Positions 16,137 through 23,477 of a stretch of DNA of 34,781 nt are shown piece after piece (positions within the stretch are counted from its first letter, which is position 1; each line of letters opens with the position of its first letter). The notes below the pieces were generated by a model, which was not told the origin of the DNA, ran no database searches, and was given only the letters and a program-made list of their open reading frames with translations. Both the position numbers and the translations under genes were made by a program. The DNA lies in contig CAWEEP010000019.1 of NCBI GenBank assembly GCA_963808125.1, positions 1 to 34,781 of the forward strand, written 5' to 3'. The DNA comes from CAWEEP01 sp963808125 (GTDB lineage Bacteria; Chloroflexota; Dormibacteria; Aeolococcales; Aeolococcaceae).

Positions 16137-16356
16137 GGCTCTGTTCTCCCTTGACGATCCGCCCAGCTCTGTTGGTTGGCCGGAGGCCGAACTTGGATCC
16201 GCCGGCTCGTAGCCGCACGCTCGGGCGGCTCACTGATGTAGACCAGCCAGAGGCCCAAGAATCGTCGCGGCCGGCGCACCGGTTAGTGAAGGGCCGGGCG
16301 GGGCGTCCATCCACTCCAGTCCGCCGTTCCGCAGCGCCACGCCCGCCCACCCGCTC

Positions 16357-17349
16357 CTACGCGGGCGCCGGCCCGGGTTCGGGCAGGCCATGCACTAGCG
16401 GCAGGCCGAACGACACGAACAGGGTCGGGTTGGCGAAGGCCACCATCCGTGCGATCCCGTCCGCGGCGACCGTGGGCGCGATTACCGCGTGCGCATGGTA
16501 AGACCCGCCCTTTTCGATCTGGTAGACGGCGAACATCACCTGTCCGTTCGCCCTCGTCGGCACCAGACGGAGGCGTCCGGGCGCGGTCAGGAATTGAACG
16601 GCGAGACAGCGCGCCACCGCCGGGCGACTGCGGAACCAGGCGAGCGCCGGGGGCATCTCTAGCGCGACATCCTCCCGCAGCAACTCCGACAGCGCGGTCA
16701 GGTCGGCGCTCTCGATGGCCGCGGCGAAGCGGTCGAGCAGCGCCTGCCGGTCCGGCTCGACGGGCTCAGCGAGTTCCTCCTCCGCGGGCAGCGCCTGGGC
16801 CATCTGGGCGCGCGCCCGCCGCAAGCCGCTGTTGACCGCAGTGGTCGTCGTGTCCAGAAGCTCTGCCACATCGACGGCCGGCCATTCCAGCACGTCCCGC
16901 AGGATCAGCACCGCGCGCTGGCGAGCAGAGAGATACTGCAGCGCCGCGACAAACGCCAGCCGGATGCCCGCGTGCGACGCGGCCAGGGCGGCCGGGTCCT
17001 GGTGTCCCCCGCCCAGCAGCGCCTCGGGCAGCGGCTGCAGCCAGGGCACGTCCGGGGCCGCAACGAGCGGCGCTTCGGGGTCGTCTGCCGGGCCACCCAG
17101 GCCTGAGGGTAGCGGCCGGCGGGTGCGGCGCTCGATCGCGGTCAGGCAGACGTTTGTCGCGATCCGATACAGCCAGGTGCGCAGCGACGAACGGCCCTCG
17201 AACCGATCGTAGGACCGCCACGCCCTCAGGTATGTCTCCTGAACCAGATCCTCGGCCTCGTCCGCAGACCCCGCCATCCGATAGCAGTGGGCCAGCAGCT
17301 CACTGCGGAACTGGGTGGCGAGATCGGTGAAGGCCCCACTGACTGTCAT
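16357..17349 (-). CDS. ECF sigma factor with C-terminal SnoaL-like domain (SigX5/SigG type)
   Basis: A 330-residue sigma factor from ATG 17349 (MTVSGAFTDLATQFRSELLA); a longer frame to 17415 adds unlike sequence. Region 2 is HCYRMAGSADEAEDLVQETY followed by SSLRTWLYRIATNVCLTAIE, and region 4 is LSARQRAVLILRDVLEWPAV followed by AELLDTTTTAVNSGLRRARA. A SnoaL/NTF2-like domain of about 120 residues follows (RQALLDRFAAAIESADLTAL ... GLPLVHGLPEPGPAPA). This layout is that of the SigX5/SigG/SigJ-like ECF groups, in which the fused C-terminal domain, rather than a separate anti-sigma factor, is thought to control activity. No anti-sigma gene is adjacent. The genes flanking it are both SRPBCC proteins. 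Confidence 0.9.
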   Translation of the reverse strand: MTVSGAFTDLATQFRSELLAHCYRMAGSADEAEDLVQETYLRAWRSYDRFEGRSSLRTWLYRIATNVCLTAIERRTRRPLPSGLGGPADDPEAPLVAAPDVPWLQPLPEALLGGGHQDPAALAASHAGIRLAFVAALQYLSARQRAVLILRDVLEWPAVDVAELLDTTTTAVNSGLRRARAQMAQALPAEEELAEPVEPDRQALLDRFAAAIESADLTALSELLREDVALEMPPALAWFRSRPAVARCLAVQFLTAPGRLRLVPTRANGQVMFAVYQIEKGGSYHAHAVIAPTVAADGIARMVAFANPTLFVSFGLPLVHGLPEPGPAPA

Positions 17350-17679
17350 CGAGTGCCCCACAAGAGCCGGCTCGGAAGATGGAGACGCGGCCGACCGCGC
17401 GGGATCGTCGCCCACCTCGCAACGTCCCGCGCATCTACCCCAACGATACCCCCACGGCGACGACCTGAGATGGGATGAGGCGGCATCCAGCGACCACGCT
17501 CACGTCGTGATTGTGTTCATCGCGATAGTCGACGGTGCGCCGCAACACGTCAAACGGCGCACTTGGAAACCGAGCGCTCTCTGAATCATCTGGCCGGATT
17601 GCGTGGTCTGAAAGGACGCAATTCCCGGCCCGGGGCGGCCGCGGCGCACTCCACCGCGGCCGCACCCCAGATCCGACCG
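17350..17679. other. Intergenic stretch between the sigma gene and the SRPBCC/ArsR pair
   Basis: No frame here looks like protein. The left two-thirds, around 17440-17590, is visibly less GC-rich than the neighbours and probably holds the promoter of the minus-strand sigma gene, though no clear -35/-10 pair was found. The right end holds the hairpin listed separately. Confidence 0.5.
17632..17668 (-). terminator. Hairpin after the SRPBCC gene
   Basis: CGGCCGCGG (17636-17644) pairs with CCGCGGCCG (17654-17662), and a flanking GGGG/CCCC extends the stem past a two-base bulge. It lies 12 bases beyond the stop of the minus-strand SRPBCC gene. No T tract is present. Confidence 0.5.
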
Positions 17680-18153
17680 TCAGCCGGCAGCCGTCCCGGC
17701 GAATGCGTCCAGGAGACCCTGCCAGCCGTCGCGGGCCCCGACCAAGTCGCGGTACCGCTCCCATCCCTCCCCATGGCGGTCGAGCTTGCTGTGCTCGAGG
17801 ACGACGCGGGTCCGGCTCGGTCCGTCGGCCTCGAACGTCACCTCGACCTCGCTCGTCCTGTCGAGATCCGTCTCGATCTGCCACCGGCTGTCGAGGTCCC
17901 AGCTGAAGACGACGCGGTTCGGCGGATCGTAGGTGAGGACCCGGCCCCAGCAACTCTCCGAGCCGTCCGCCGCCCGGTCGTAGACGCGGCCGCCCACGCG
18001 CGGATCGAAACCCATGGCGACGACACCCTCCCGCTGGTGGGAATCGGGCCACCAGGTTCCGATGCCCTCGGTGAACACGGAGAATGCGCGCGCGATCGGC
18101 GCCTCGACGGTGACGGAGGCTCGCACCGAGGTGCTCGCTGCCTGTGCTGTCAT
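17680..18153 (-). CDS. SRPBCC/AHSA1 family protein paired with ArsR regulator
   Basis: A 157-residue AHSA1-type SRPBCC protein (SVTVEAPIARAFSVFTEGIG, TWWPDSHQREG, MGFDPRVGGRVYDRAADGSE, VLTYDPPNRVVFSWDL, EVTFEADGPSRTRVVLEHSK, GWQGLLDAFA). Its ATG at 18153 overlaps the ArsR stop by four bases (ATGA), so the two are translated together. ArsR plus AHSA1-SRPBCC is a very common gene pair in Actinomycetota and relatives, the SRPBCC partner probably binding a small hydrophobic molecule. It ends next to a strong hairpin. Confidence 0.9.
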   Translation of the reverse strand: MTAQAASTSVRASVTVEAPIARAFSVFTEGIGTWWPDSHQREGVVAMGFDPRVGGRVYDRAADGSESCWGRVLTYDPPNRVVFSWDLDSRWQIETDLDRTSEVEVTFEADGPSRTRVVLEHSKLDRHGEGWERYRDLVGARDGWQGLLDAFAGTAAG

Positions 18154-18443
18154 GGTTCCTCCTCCCGGTTTTCGGCGGCCTCCTTGAAGGCGCGCAAGGC
18201 GTTGGTCCAGAACCCCTCGAAGTAGTCCCGCAGCGCGTCGACGCCGCCTTGATCGACGCTGTACAGTCGCCGGTTCGCCACGGGCCGGTCGGTGACCAGC
18301 CCCGCCCGCCGCAGCACCCGGAGGTGCTGGGACACGGCCGGCCGGCTGACCGGCAGCCCGCGAGCGATCGTCCCCACCGACATCGGCCCTCCGGCGAGCC
18401 GCTCGAAGATGGCGCGGCGAGTTGGGTCGCCCAGGGCGGTCAT
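18150..18443 (-). CDS. ArsR/SmtB-family transcriptional regulator
   Basis: A 97-residue winged-helix repressor: MTALGDPTRRAIFERLAGG, then MSVGTIARGLPVSRPAVSQH and LRVLRRAGLVTDRPVANRRL (recognition helix and wing), YSVDQGGVDALRDYF. ATG 18443 is preferred because GGAGAG lies six bases upstream; GTG 18464 in frame adds seven residues and would overlap the palindrome. The cysteine metal-binding motif (ELCVCDL) of metal-sensing ArsR proteins is absent, so it is not a classic metal sensor. It likely represses its own operon with the SRPBCC gene. Confidence 0.92.
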   Translation of the reverse strand: MTALGDPTRRAIFERLAGGPMSVGTIARGLPVSRPAVSQHLRVLRRAGLVTDRPVANRRLYSVDQGGVDALRDYFEGFWTNALRAFKEAAENREEEP

Positions 18444-18463
18444 GCGCTCTCCGTTAGTAGCCA

Positions 18464-18474
18464 CTTACGGTAAG
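18464..18474. promoter_or_regulatory. Palindrome upstream of arsR-SRPBCC, possible operator
   Basis: CTTACGGTAAG is a 5-bp inverted repeat around one base, 21 bases before the ArsR ATG. ArsR proteins bind short AT-containing palindromes at such positions. Part of it overlaps the alternative GTG start. Confidence 0.4.
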
Positions 18475-18615
18475 CATAGGCGCACATACTTGGGGGCGTC
18501 AACCCACGCCTCGAGCCGGAGGCCTGGCGGGACGGCGATCGCCGTCGTGGCGCCCCCATCTACGATTGGTTCTCGGAAAGCGGAGGAGGGCGGCAGCGCC
18601 CCCAGGAGGTGACAG

Positions 18616-19146
18616 GTGACGGAGACCGATTCCCGACTGTTCTCCCCGACACCCCCGCCGTCGCTGGTGCTCGAGGTCGAGCCCGCTCTGCCCGACGCGG
18701 CCCGGCGTTACTTCGCCGAGCGCCTCAGCGTCGAGACCGACGCCTCGGACGTCCATCACGACCTCGAAGTGGGAGGAGCGGGAATCGTCGTCGCCGAGAT
18801 GCGCGACGCCGAGACCTACGCCCAGGAGCACGTCCCTGGCGCCATCAACCTGCCGTACCGCGAACTCACCGAGGACACCGTCGCCCACCTCCGCCGTGAC
18901 GCCGTCTACGTCGTCTACTGCGCCGGGCCCGGCTGCAACGCCGGTGCCAAGGGGGCGGCCCGCCTGGCGGAGCTGGGATTCCAGGTCAAGGAGATGATCG
19001 GCGGCCTGGAGTACTGGAAGCGCGAGGGGTATCCGACCGCAAAGGCGAGGGAGGATCGTCATCCCCATCGGCAACGCTTCCCGGCCGTGAACGCCACGCC
19101 ACCCAAGGTCTCTCCGGACCAACGGCGGGAGGGCATGACGCGATGA
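18616..19146 (+). CDS. Rhodanese-like sulfurtransferase domain protein
   Basis: A 176-residue protein starting at GTG 18616 with AGGAGGT six bases upstream. A single rhodanese domain spans about 35-140: VAEMRDAETYAQEHVPGAIN, LPYRELTE and the active-site loop VYCAGPGCNAGAKGAARLAE, with the likely catalytic Cys in YCAGPGC, and MIGGLEYWKREGYP. The 30-residue tail (REDRHPHRQRFPAVNATPP) is charged and unlike the family. Rhodaneses carry sulfane sulfur on the cysteine; the acceptor is unknown. The stop overlaps the next start (ATGA). Confidence 0.9.
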   Translation: MTETDSRLFSPTPPPSLVLEVEPALPDAARRYFAERLSVETDASDVHHDLEVGGAGIVVAEMRDAETYAQEHVPGAINLPYRELTEDTVAHLRRDAVYVVYCAGPGCNAGAKGAARLAELGFQVKEMIGGLEYWKREGYPTAKAREDRHPHRQRFPAVNATPPKVSPDQRREGMTR

Positions 19147-19751
19147 CCACCCCGGTGGTGACCCTAGCCGGAGCGGCCGGCCTCGTCGCCCTGGCCGCCA
19201 CGGTCGGGTTCCTCGTCTACCTGCACGCCATGCCGACCGGCCTCTCCCCTCTCCGCAACGCCGTCAGCCAGTACGGGATCAGCGCGTACCGCGGAGGCTA
19301 CCGCGGGGCGACGATCGCCTTCGCAGTCGCCGGCGTCGCCCTGGCCATCGAGTTGGGTGTCGCCCTGCGCGACGACCATCCGGCGGCGCTGGTGGCGCTG
19401 CTCCTCATCTTTGCCGTCGCCCGGGCGCTGATCAGCTGGTTCCCGATGGACGCCCCCGGCGCTCCCGGCACCGGAAAGGGTGAGCTGCACCGGGCCCTGG
19501 CCTTCCTCGCCTTCGGTGCCGTGACGGCGGCCGGGTTCGTGCTCTCCACCCGGCTCACCAACGGGAACCGCTGGCAGGACCTGGCCCAGCTCTCGTCCGG
19601 ATTCGGCTGGGCAATGCTCGTCTGCGTGCTCGGCATGCTGATGGCCAGGGACGCCAAGCGATCTCGCCAATGGTTCGGCGCCGCGGAACGCGCCTTCTAC
19701 GTGGTTGCGCTGGGGTGGTTCGGCGTCTTCGCGGTGGCGTGCATCGCATGA
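19143..19751 (+). CDS. DUF998-family membrane protein
   Basis: A 202-residue protein with about six hydrophobic segments. It matches DUF998 by the pattern PLRNAVSQYGISAYRGGYRG after TM1 and WFPMDAPGAPGTGKGELHRA before TM4. The function of the family is unknown. ATG 19143 overlaps the rhodanese stop and its own stop overlaps the next ATG, so the three genes form one tightly coupled operon. Confidence 0.85.
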   Translation: MTTPVVTLAGAAGLVALAATVGFLVYLHAMPTGLSPLRNAVSQYGISAYRGGYRGATIAFAVAGVALAIELGVALRDDHPAALVALLLIFAVARALISWFPMDAPGAPGTGKGELHRALAFLAFGAVTAAGFVLSTRLTNGNRWQDLAQLSSGFGWAMLVCVLGMLMARDAKRSRQWFGAAERAFYVVALGWFGVFAVACIA

Positions 19752-20173
19752 TCCGAATCACCACCGACCCCGCCGCCATGGATCTGCGCCTCGCCCATCG
19801 CTGGCTCGCCTCGACCCAATGGGCCGCCAACATCCCCTGGGAGACCTTCGAGCGCGCCTGCGAGCACAGCCTGCTCTACGCAGCATTCGACTCCGCCGAG
19901 CAGGTGGGCATCGCGCGCGCGGTCACCGACCACGCCACCTTCGCCTGGCTGGCCGACGTCTACGTCGCCGAGCACGCCCGGCGCCGCGGCGCGGCGGCCG
20001 CCCTCATGACGGCGATCATGGACGACCCGCGACTGCAGGGTCTTCGCCGCTTCGTGCTCGTCACCGCCGACGCCCACGGGCTGTACGAGAGGTTCGGCTT
20101 CGAGCGGATTGGCGACACCGCCGGGCGCTTCATGGTCATGGCGCGAACGGCCGCAGAGCTCGACACGGGCTGA
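19748..20173 (+). CDS. GNAT-family N-acetyltransferase
   Basis: A 141-residue protein from ATG 19748 (ATGA overlap with the DUF998 stop). The acetyl-CoA binding part is WLADVYVAEHARRRGAAAAL, followed by VTADAHGLYERFGFERIGD near the C-terminus, both typical of small GNAT enzymes of the YhbS/ElaA-like kind. The N-terminal strands contain VGIARAVTDHATFAW. The acceptor amine is not predictable. Confidence 0.9.
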   Translation: MIRITTDPAAMDLRLAHRWLASTQWAANIPWETFERACEHSLLYAAFDSAEQVGIARAVTDHATFAWLADVYVAEHARRRGAAAALMTAIMDDPRLQGLRRFVLVTADAHGLYERFGFERIGDTAGRFMVMARTAAELDTG

Positions 20174-20200
20174 TGCGCCCACCAGCGCGAGCCCGGGTCC

Positions 20201-20917
20201 TCAGCGGGCGGCGAGGACCGCCGCACGCTGTGCGGCCGACAGCGGCTTGACCGCCTCGCGGACGGTGAGGCCGGCGGCGCGCGCCGCTCTCGGAAGGAGC
20301 CAGCGGTAGACGAGGTCGGGACGCTTCCTCGCCGTCTCGCGCAGCACCCAGCCGATCGCCTTGCGGATGAAGAACTCCTGTTCCTCGAGCATCGTGTCGG
20401 CGTATCGGGAGAAGCGGGCGAAATCGCCGCCACCGCGCCGCAGCGGCCCGAGCAGCGCGAGAAGAGCCGACCTGCGGATCCAGAAGTCCGGGTCCGCGGC
20501 CCAGCCGTCGAGCACGGCGCCGAGCTCGGCGTGGCGCTCCACCATCGCGCCGACGACGATGACGGCAAGCTCGTCGACCAGGGCCCAGGTCTCCGCCTCG
20601 CGGAGCAAGCGCTCGACCAGGGCGACATCCTCCGCCTGGAGGCGGTCGGCGCACATCTCAAGCAGTTCGACGGCGACCCGGCGCCGCTCGTAGACGTTCC
20701 CCGACCACAGCGCCTCCACCAGCGGGATGAGTTGCTCCCGCGTCAGCGCCGGGCGCCGCTTCACGATCCCCCGGGCCACCAAGCGCACCGCCGGGACGCT
20801 GACCCCGTAATGGTCGAGCCGGCTCTTCAGGTAGGCCTTCTCACTCGCGGCGCGCTCCGCGGAGGCCCGACGGCGGAGCTCCGCATCAATCTCGGCGGCG
20901 AGCTGCTGGATGTCCAT
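20201..20917 (-). CDS. DNA alkylation repair protein (AlkD-like HEAT-repeat)
   Basis: A 238-residue helical-repeat protein. Features of the AlkC/AlkD-like family are the N-terminal helices ending in KAYLKSRLDHYGVSVPAVR, then SGNVYERRRVAVELLE, ALVDELAVIVVGAMVERHAE, DPDFWIRRSALLALLGPLRR and EEQEFFIRKAIGWVLRETAR. Such proteins remove alkylated bases through a HEAT-like repeat groove. The Trp-Ile-Arg-Arg and FIRKAIGW pieces are the most conserved elements. It is a single gene that lies downstream of the amt terminator on the same strand, so it probably has its own promoter. Confidence 0.88.
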   Translation of the reverse strand: MDIQQLAAEIDAELRRRASAERAASEKAYLKSRLDHYGVSVPAVRLVARGIVKRRPALTREQLIPLVEALWSGNVYERRRVAVELLEMCADRLQAEDVALVERLLREAETWALVDELAVIVVGAMVERHAELGAVLDGWAADPDFWIRRSALLALLGPLRRGGGDFARFSRYADTMLEEQEFFIRKAIGWVLRETARKRPDLVYRWLLPRAARAAGLTVREAVKPLSAAQRAAVLAAR

Positions 20918-20978
20918 CGGCTCGCGATCCTACCGCCTTCGCTCAACCGATGTCCCCACCAAACCTGGGCGTGGATAT

Positions 20979-21017
20979 GGGAGTGCGCGGGCGGGACGGC
21001 CCCGCCCGCGCACTCCC
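20979..21017 (-). terminator. Strong hairpin terminator after amt
   Basis: A perfect 17-bp inverted repeat (GGGAGTGCGCGGGCGGG and its complement) with a five-base loop (ACGGC), 15 bases beyond the amt stop. No T tract. It separates amt from the alkD-like gene. Confidence 0.8.
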
Positions 21018-21031
21018 GGTGCTTCAGCTGG

Positions 21032-22411
21032 TCAGACCCCTTCGAGTGCCGGCTCGTGGCCGGGCAGGTGGGGTGCTCCGGGATACGGATCCAGGTCCTG
21101 CGCCACCTCGCCATGGATTTCCTTGTCACCAATCTCCAGATGGCTCTCCGGCGCGCGCAGCGGCACGAAGATGCTGATGACCTTGATGACGATGAAGGTG
21201 GCGACGGCGTCGTAGCCGATGATGAAGGCGAGGGCCAGCGCCTGGACGCCGAGCTGGCGCGGGTTGCCGTAGGCGAGGCCGGTGACGGTGACCGCGGTGG
21301 CGCCCGCGGTGGCGGGGTAGACGATCATGGCGGGGTTGGCCATGATGCCGGTGAAGAGCCCGCCGAGTGCCCCGGCGACACCATGGGTGTGGAAGACGCC
21401 GAGGGTGTCGTCCACCTTGCGGAAGATGCTGAGCCGCATCGCGTAGTTGATGCTCAGCCAGGGGATGGTCCCGGCGAGCAGGCCGAGGAGGACGGCGGAG
21501 AAACCATCGATGTAACCGGCGGCGGGGGTGATGGCGACGAGACCGGCGATCATCCCGTTGATCGCACCCGCCACACTCGGCCGCTTGAAGCGGATGGCGT
21601 CCCAGAACATCCACGTGCAGAGAGCGGTCGCCGTGCAGAGGTGGGTGTTGAGGACGGCGGCGGCCGCGTCCACGTTGGCGAAGTACGTGTCACCCCCGTT
21701 GAAACCGCTCCAGCCCAGCCACAGGAGCCCGCCTCCCGCCACGGCCATCATGAGGTTGCTGGGCGTCGAATGCTGCCGGTCCTTCAGCAGCCGGGGACCG
21801 ACGAGGGCGGCCGCGACGAAACCTGAGACGGCGGCCGCCACATGGATGACATAACCACCCGAGAAGTCAACCGCTCCCATCTGGGAGAGCCAACCACCGC
21901 CCCAGAGGCTGAACGCGCCCACGGAGTACACCAGGCCGATCCACAGCGGCACGAAGATCGCCCACGCCTTGAAGCTGATGCGGCCGAGCAGGGAGCCGCC
22001 CAGGATGATGACGGTGATGGCGGCGAAGACAAACTGGAAGTAGACCAGCGTGCTCATCGGGAAGCGGATCGCAGGGATCAGCCCCGTCAGCAGTGGGATG
22101 CTCGCCTGTTGCTGCAGCGCCTGCGCGGTCAGCGTGGGCTTGGGGATGCCGACCATGCTGCTGAGCGCCCCCGGCCCCAGGTGCGCCGCCGAACCGAAGC
22201 TCATGTTGTAGGCGAACAGCGTCCACACCACGAGGGTCATGGCGAACGCGTAGAGGACCATCAGCGACGAGTTGACGGCCCATTTCCGCTTCATCAACCC
22301 GGCGTAGAGGATGGCGAGACCGGGGATGCTCATGATCCCGACCAGCGTGGCCGCGGTGAGCTGCCACCCGTTGTCTCCGGCGTTCAACCAGGTTGGATCC
22401 GGCACCAGCAT
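21032..22411 (-). CDS. amt: Ammonium transporter (Amt family)
   Basis: A 459-residue, about 11-TM ammonium channel. ATG 22411 is preceded by GGGAGGG; upstream residues in the same frame look unrelated. Recognisable parts are AGDNGWQLTAATLVGIMSIP, the KRKWAVNSSL loop, GAVDFSGGYVIHVAAAVSG, LLWLGWSGFNGGD and VFHTHGVAGALGGLFTGI (the second pore histidine region). The C-terminal tail (PESHLEIGDKEIHGEVAQDL) is the cytosolic part contacted by PII proteins in relatives. No glnK/glnB gene is next to it in this window. It is divergent from exonuclease III. Confidence 0.95.
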   Translation of the reverse strand: MLVPDPTWLNAGDNGWQLTAATLVGIMSIPGLAILYAGLMKRKWAVNSSLMVLYAFAMTLVVWTLFAYNMSFGSAAHLGPGALSSMVGIPKPTLTAQALQQQASIPLLTGLIPAIRFPMSTLVYFQFVFAAITVIILGGSLLGRISFKAWAIFVPLWIGLVYSVGAFSLWGGGWLSQMGAVDFSGGYVIHVAAAVSGFVAAALVGPRLLKDRQHSTPSNLMMAVAGGGLLWLGWSGFNGGDTYFANVDAAAAVLNTHLCTATALCTWMFWDAIRFKRPSVAGAINGMIAGLVAITPAAGYIDGFSAVLLGLLAGTIPWLSINYAMRLSIFRKVDDTLGVFHTHGVAGALGGLFTGIMANPAMIVYPATAGATAVTVTGLAYGNPRQLGVQALALAFIIGYDAVATFIVIKVISIFVPLRAPESHLEIGDKEIHGEVAQDLDPYPGAPHLPGHEPALEGV

Positions 22412-22605
22412 GTCGCTAACCCTCCCATCGTGCGACTGGGCTGAAAGTTGCATCGATGCTAGGGCGGTTGTTGCCGCCGCCCAATATGCTCGGCGCACAA
22501 TCGCCACGCCCCTGGAATTGGTCGCCGAGCCCGAAAGCGGGGTGGGACGGGGCTCGGGAGCGCAGCGCCTTGACGCGGCCCGTGCCGACTGGCCATCCTG
22601 CAGCG
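22412..22605. promoter_or_regulatory. Divergent promoter region between amt and xth
   Basis: On the minus strand TTGGGC, 17 bases, TAGCAT is a possible amt promoter; the -35 matches only in TTG. The spacer contains GGGCGG/CCGCCC, which could fold. GCATCGATGC at 22450-22459 is a 10-bp perfect palindrome between this promoter and the amt start, a possible operator. Confidence 0.35.
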
Positions 22606-23400
22606 GTGCGGATCGCCACCTGGAACGTGAACTCTGTGGTGGCGCGGCTGCCACGCCTCCTCGAATGGCTGGCGACCGCGCACCCCGATGTCCTCTGCCT
22701 CCAGGAGATCAAGGTCGCCGACGCCGCCTTCCCCTCCGCCGAGGTCGAGCGACTCGGCTATGAGGTCGCCAGCCACGGCGGCGGCGGCCGCTGGAGCGGG
22801 GTCGCCCTCCTCTCCCGGGTGGGTCTGCACGACCCCGTGCGGGGCTTCCCCGGCGAGCCGACCATCGCCGAGGCAGAGGCTCGCGCGGTGGCGGCGACGT
22901 GCGGCGGCGTTCGTGTCTGGTCGGTCTACGTGCCCAACGGACGCAGCCTCGACAGCCCCCACTACGCCCACAAGCTCCGCTGGCTGGAGGCGCTGCGGGT
23001 GGCCCTGCGCGACGAGATCGCGGCGCGGCCCGGCGGCCTGGCCGTGTGCGGCGACTACAACATCGCCCCCACCGACGAGGACGTCTGGGATCCGGCCGAC
23101 TTCCAGGGCTCCACGCATGTGAGCCCCCCCGAACGCCGGGCGCTGGCGGCGCTGCTGGAAGTCGGTTTCACCGACGTGCCGCCCCGGGCCCTCAAGGGCC
23201 GGCCCTTCACCTTCTGGGACTACCGCGCCGGCAACTTCCACAAGGGGCTGGGGATGCGCATCGACCTGGCGCTGCTCAGCCCCGGGCTGGCAGGGAAGGT
23301 CACCGACGCCCACATCGACCGTGACGCCCGCAAGGGCTCGCTGCCCTCGGATCACGCCCCCCTCGTCGTCGACCTGGACCTGGAGCCCCCAGCAAACTGA
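22606..23400 (+). CDS. xth: Exodeoxyribonuclease III
   Basis: A 264-residue endonuclease/exonuclease/phosphatase-fold enzyme. All core motifs are present: RIATWNVNSV, DVLCLQEIKV (metal Glu), VYVPNGRSLDSPHYAHKLRW, CGDYNIAPTDEDVWDP (Asp/Asn), FTFWDYRAGNFHKGLGMRID and SDHAPLVVDL (catalytic Asp-His). The enzyme cuts at abasic sites and removes 3' blocks. GTG 22606 (VRIATW) is chosen because the family begins at this point; no strong ribosome site is visible. Confidence 0.95.
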   Translation: MRIATWNVNSVVARLPRLLEWLATAHPDVLCLQEIKVADAAFPSAEVERLGYEVASHGGGGRWSGVALLSRVGLHDPVRGFPGEPTIAEAEARAVAATCGGVRVWSVYVPNGRSLDSPHYAHKLRWLEALRVALRDEIAARPGGLAVCGDYNIAPTDEDVWDPADFQGSTHVSPPERRALAALLEVGFTDVPPRALKGRPFTFWDYRAGNFHKGLGMRIDLALLSPGLAGKVTDAHIDRDARKGSLPSDHAPLVVDLDLEPPAN

Positions 23401-23413
23401 CAGTCCCTTCCTA

Positions 23414-23442
23414 TTGACACTCGCTTTTCTGCCTGCTACTGT
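23414..23442 (+). promoter_or_regulatory. Near-consensus housekeeping promoter of the MFS-TetR operon
   Basis: TTGACA (23414-23419), a 17-base spacer and TACTGT (23437-23442) precede the exporter ATG by 35 bases. The -35 is perfect. This is an AT-rich spot in an otherwise GC-rich region. Confidence 0.75.
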
Positions 23443-23454
23443 CAAATGGCAGTA
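23437..23454. promoter_or_regulatory. Palindromic operator overlapping the -10 box, probably bound by the TetR protein
   Basis: TACTGTCA-AA-TGGCAGTA is an 18-base inverted repeat with one mismatch per half. It covers the -10 box, the usual place for a repressor. A related 9-base palindrome ACTGACAGT lies at 23396-23404, across the xth stop codon. The TetR gene downstream is the likely binder. Confidence 0.65.
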
Positions 23455-23477
23455 ACAATCAAAAGGAGGTGAGCGCC

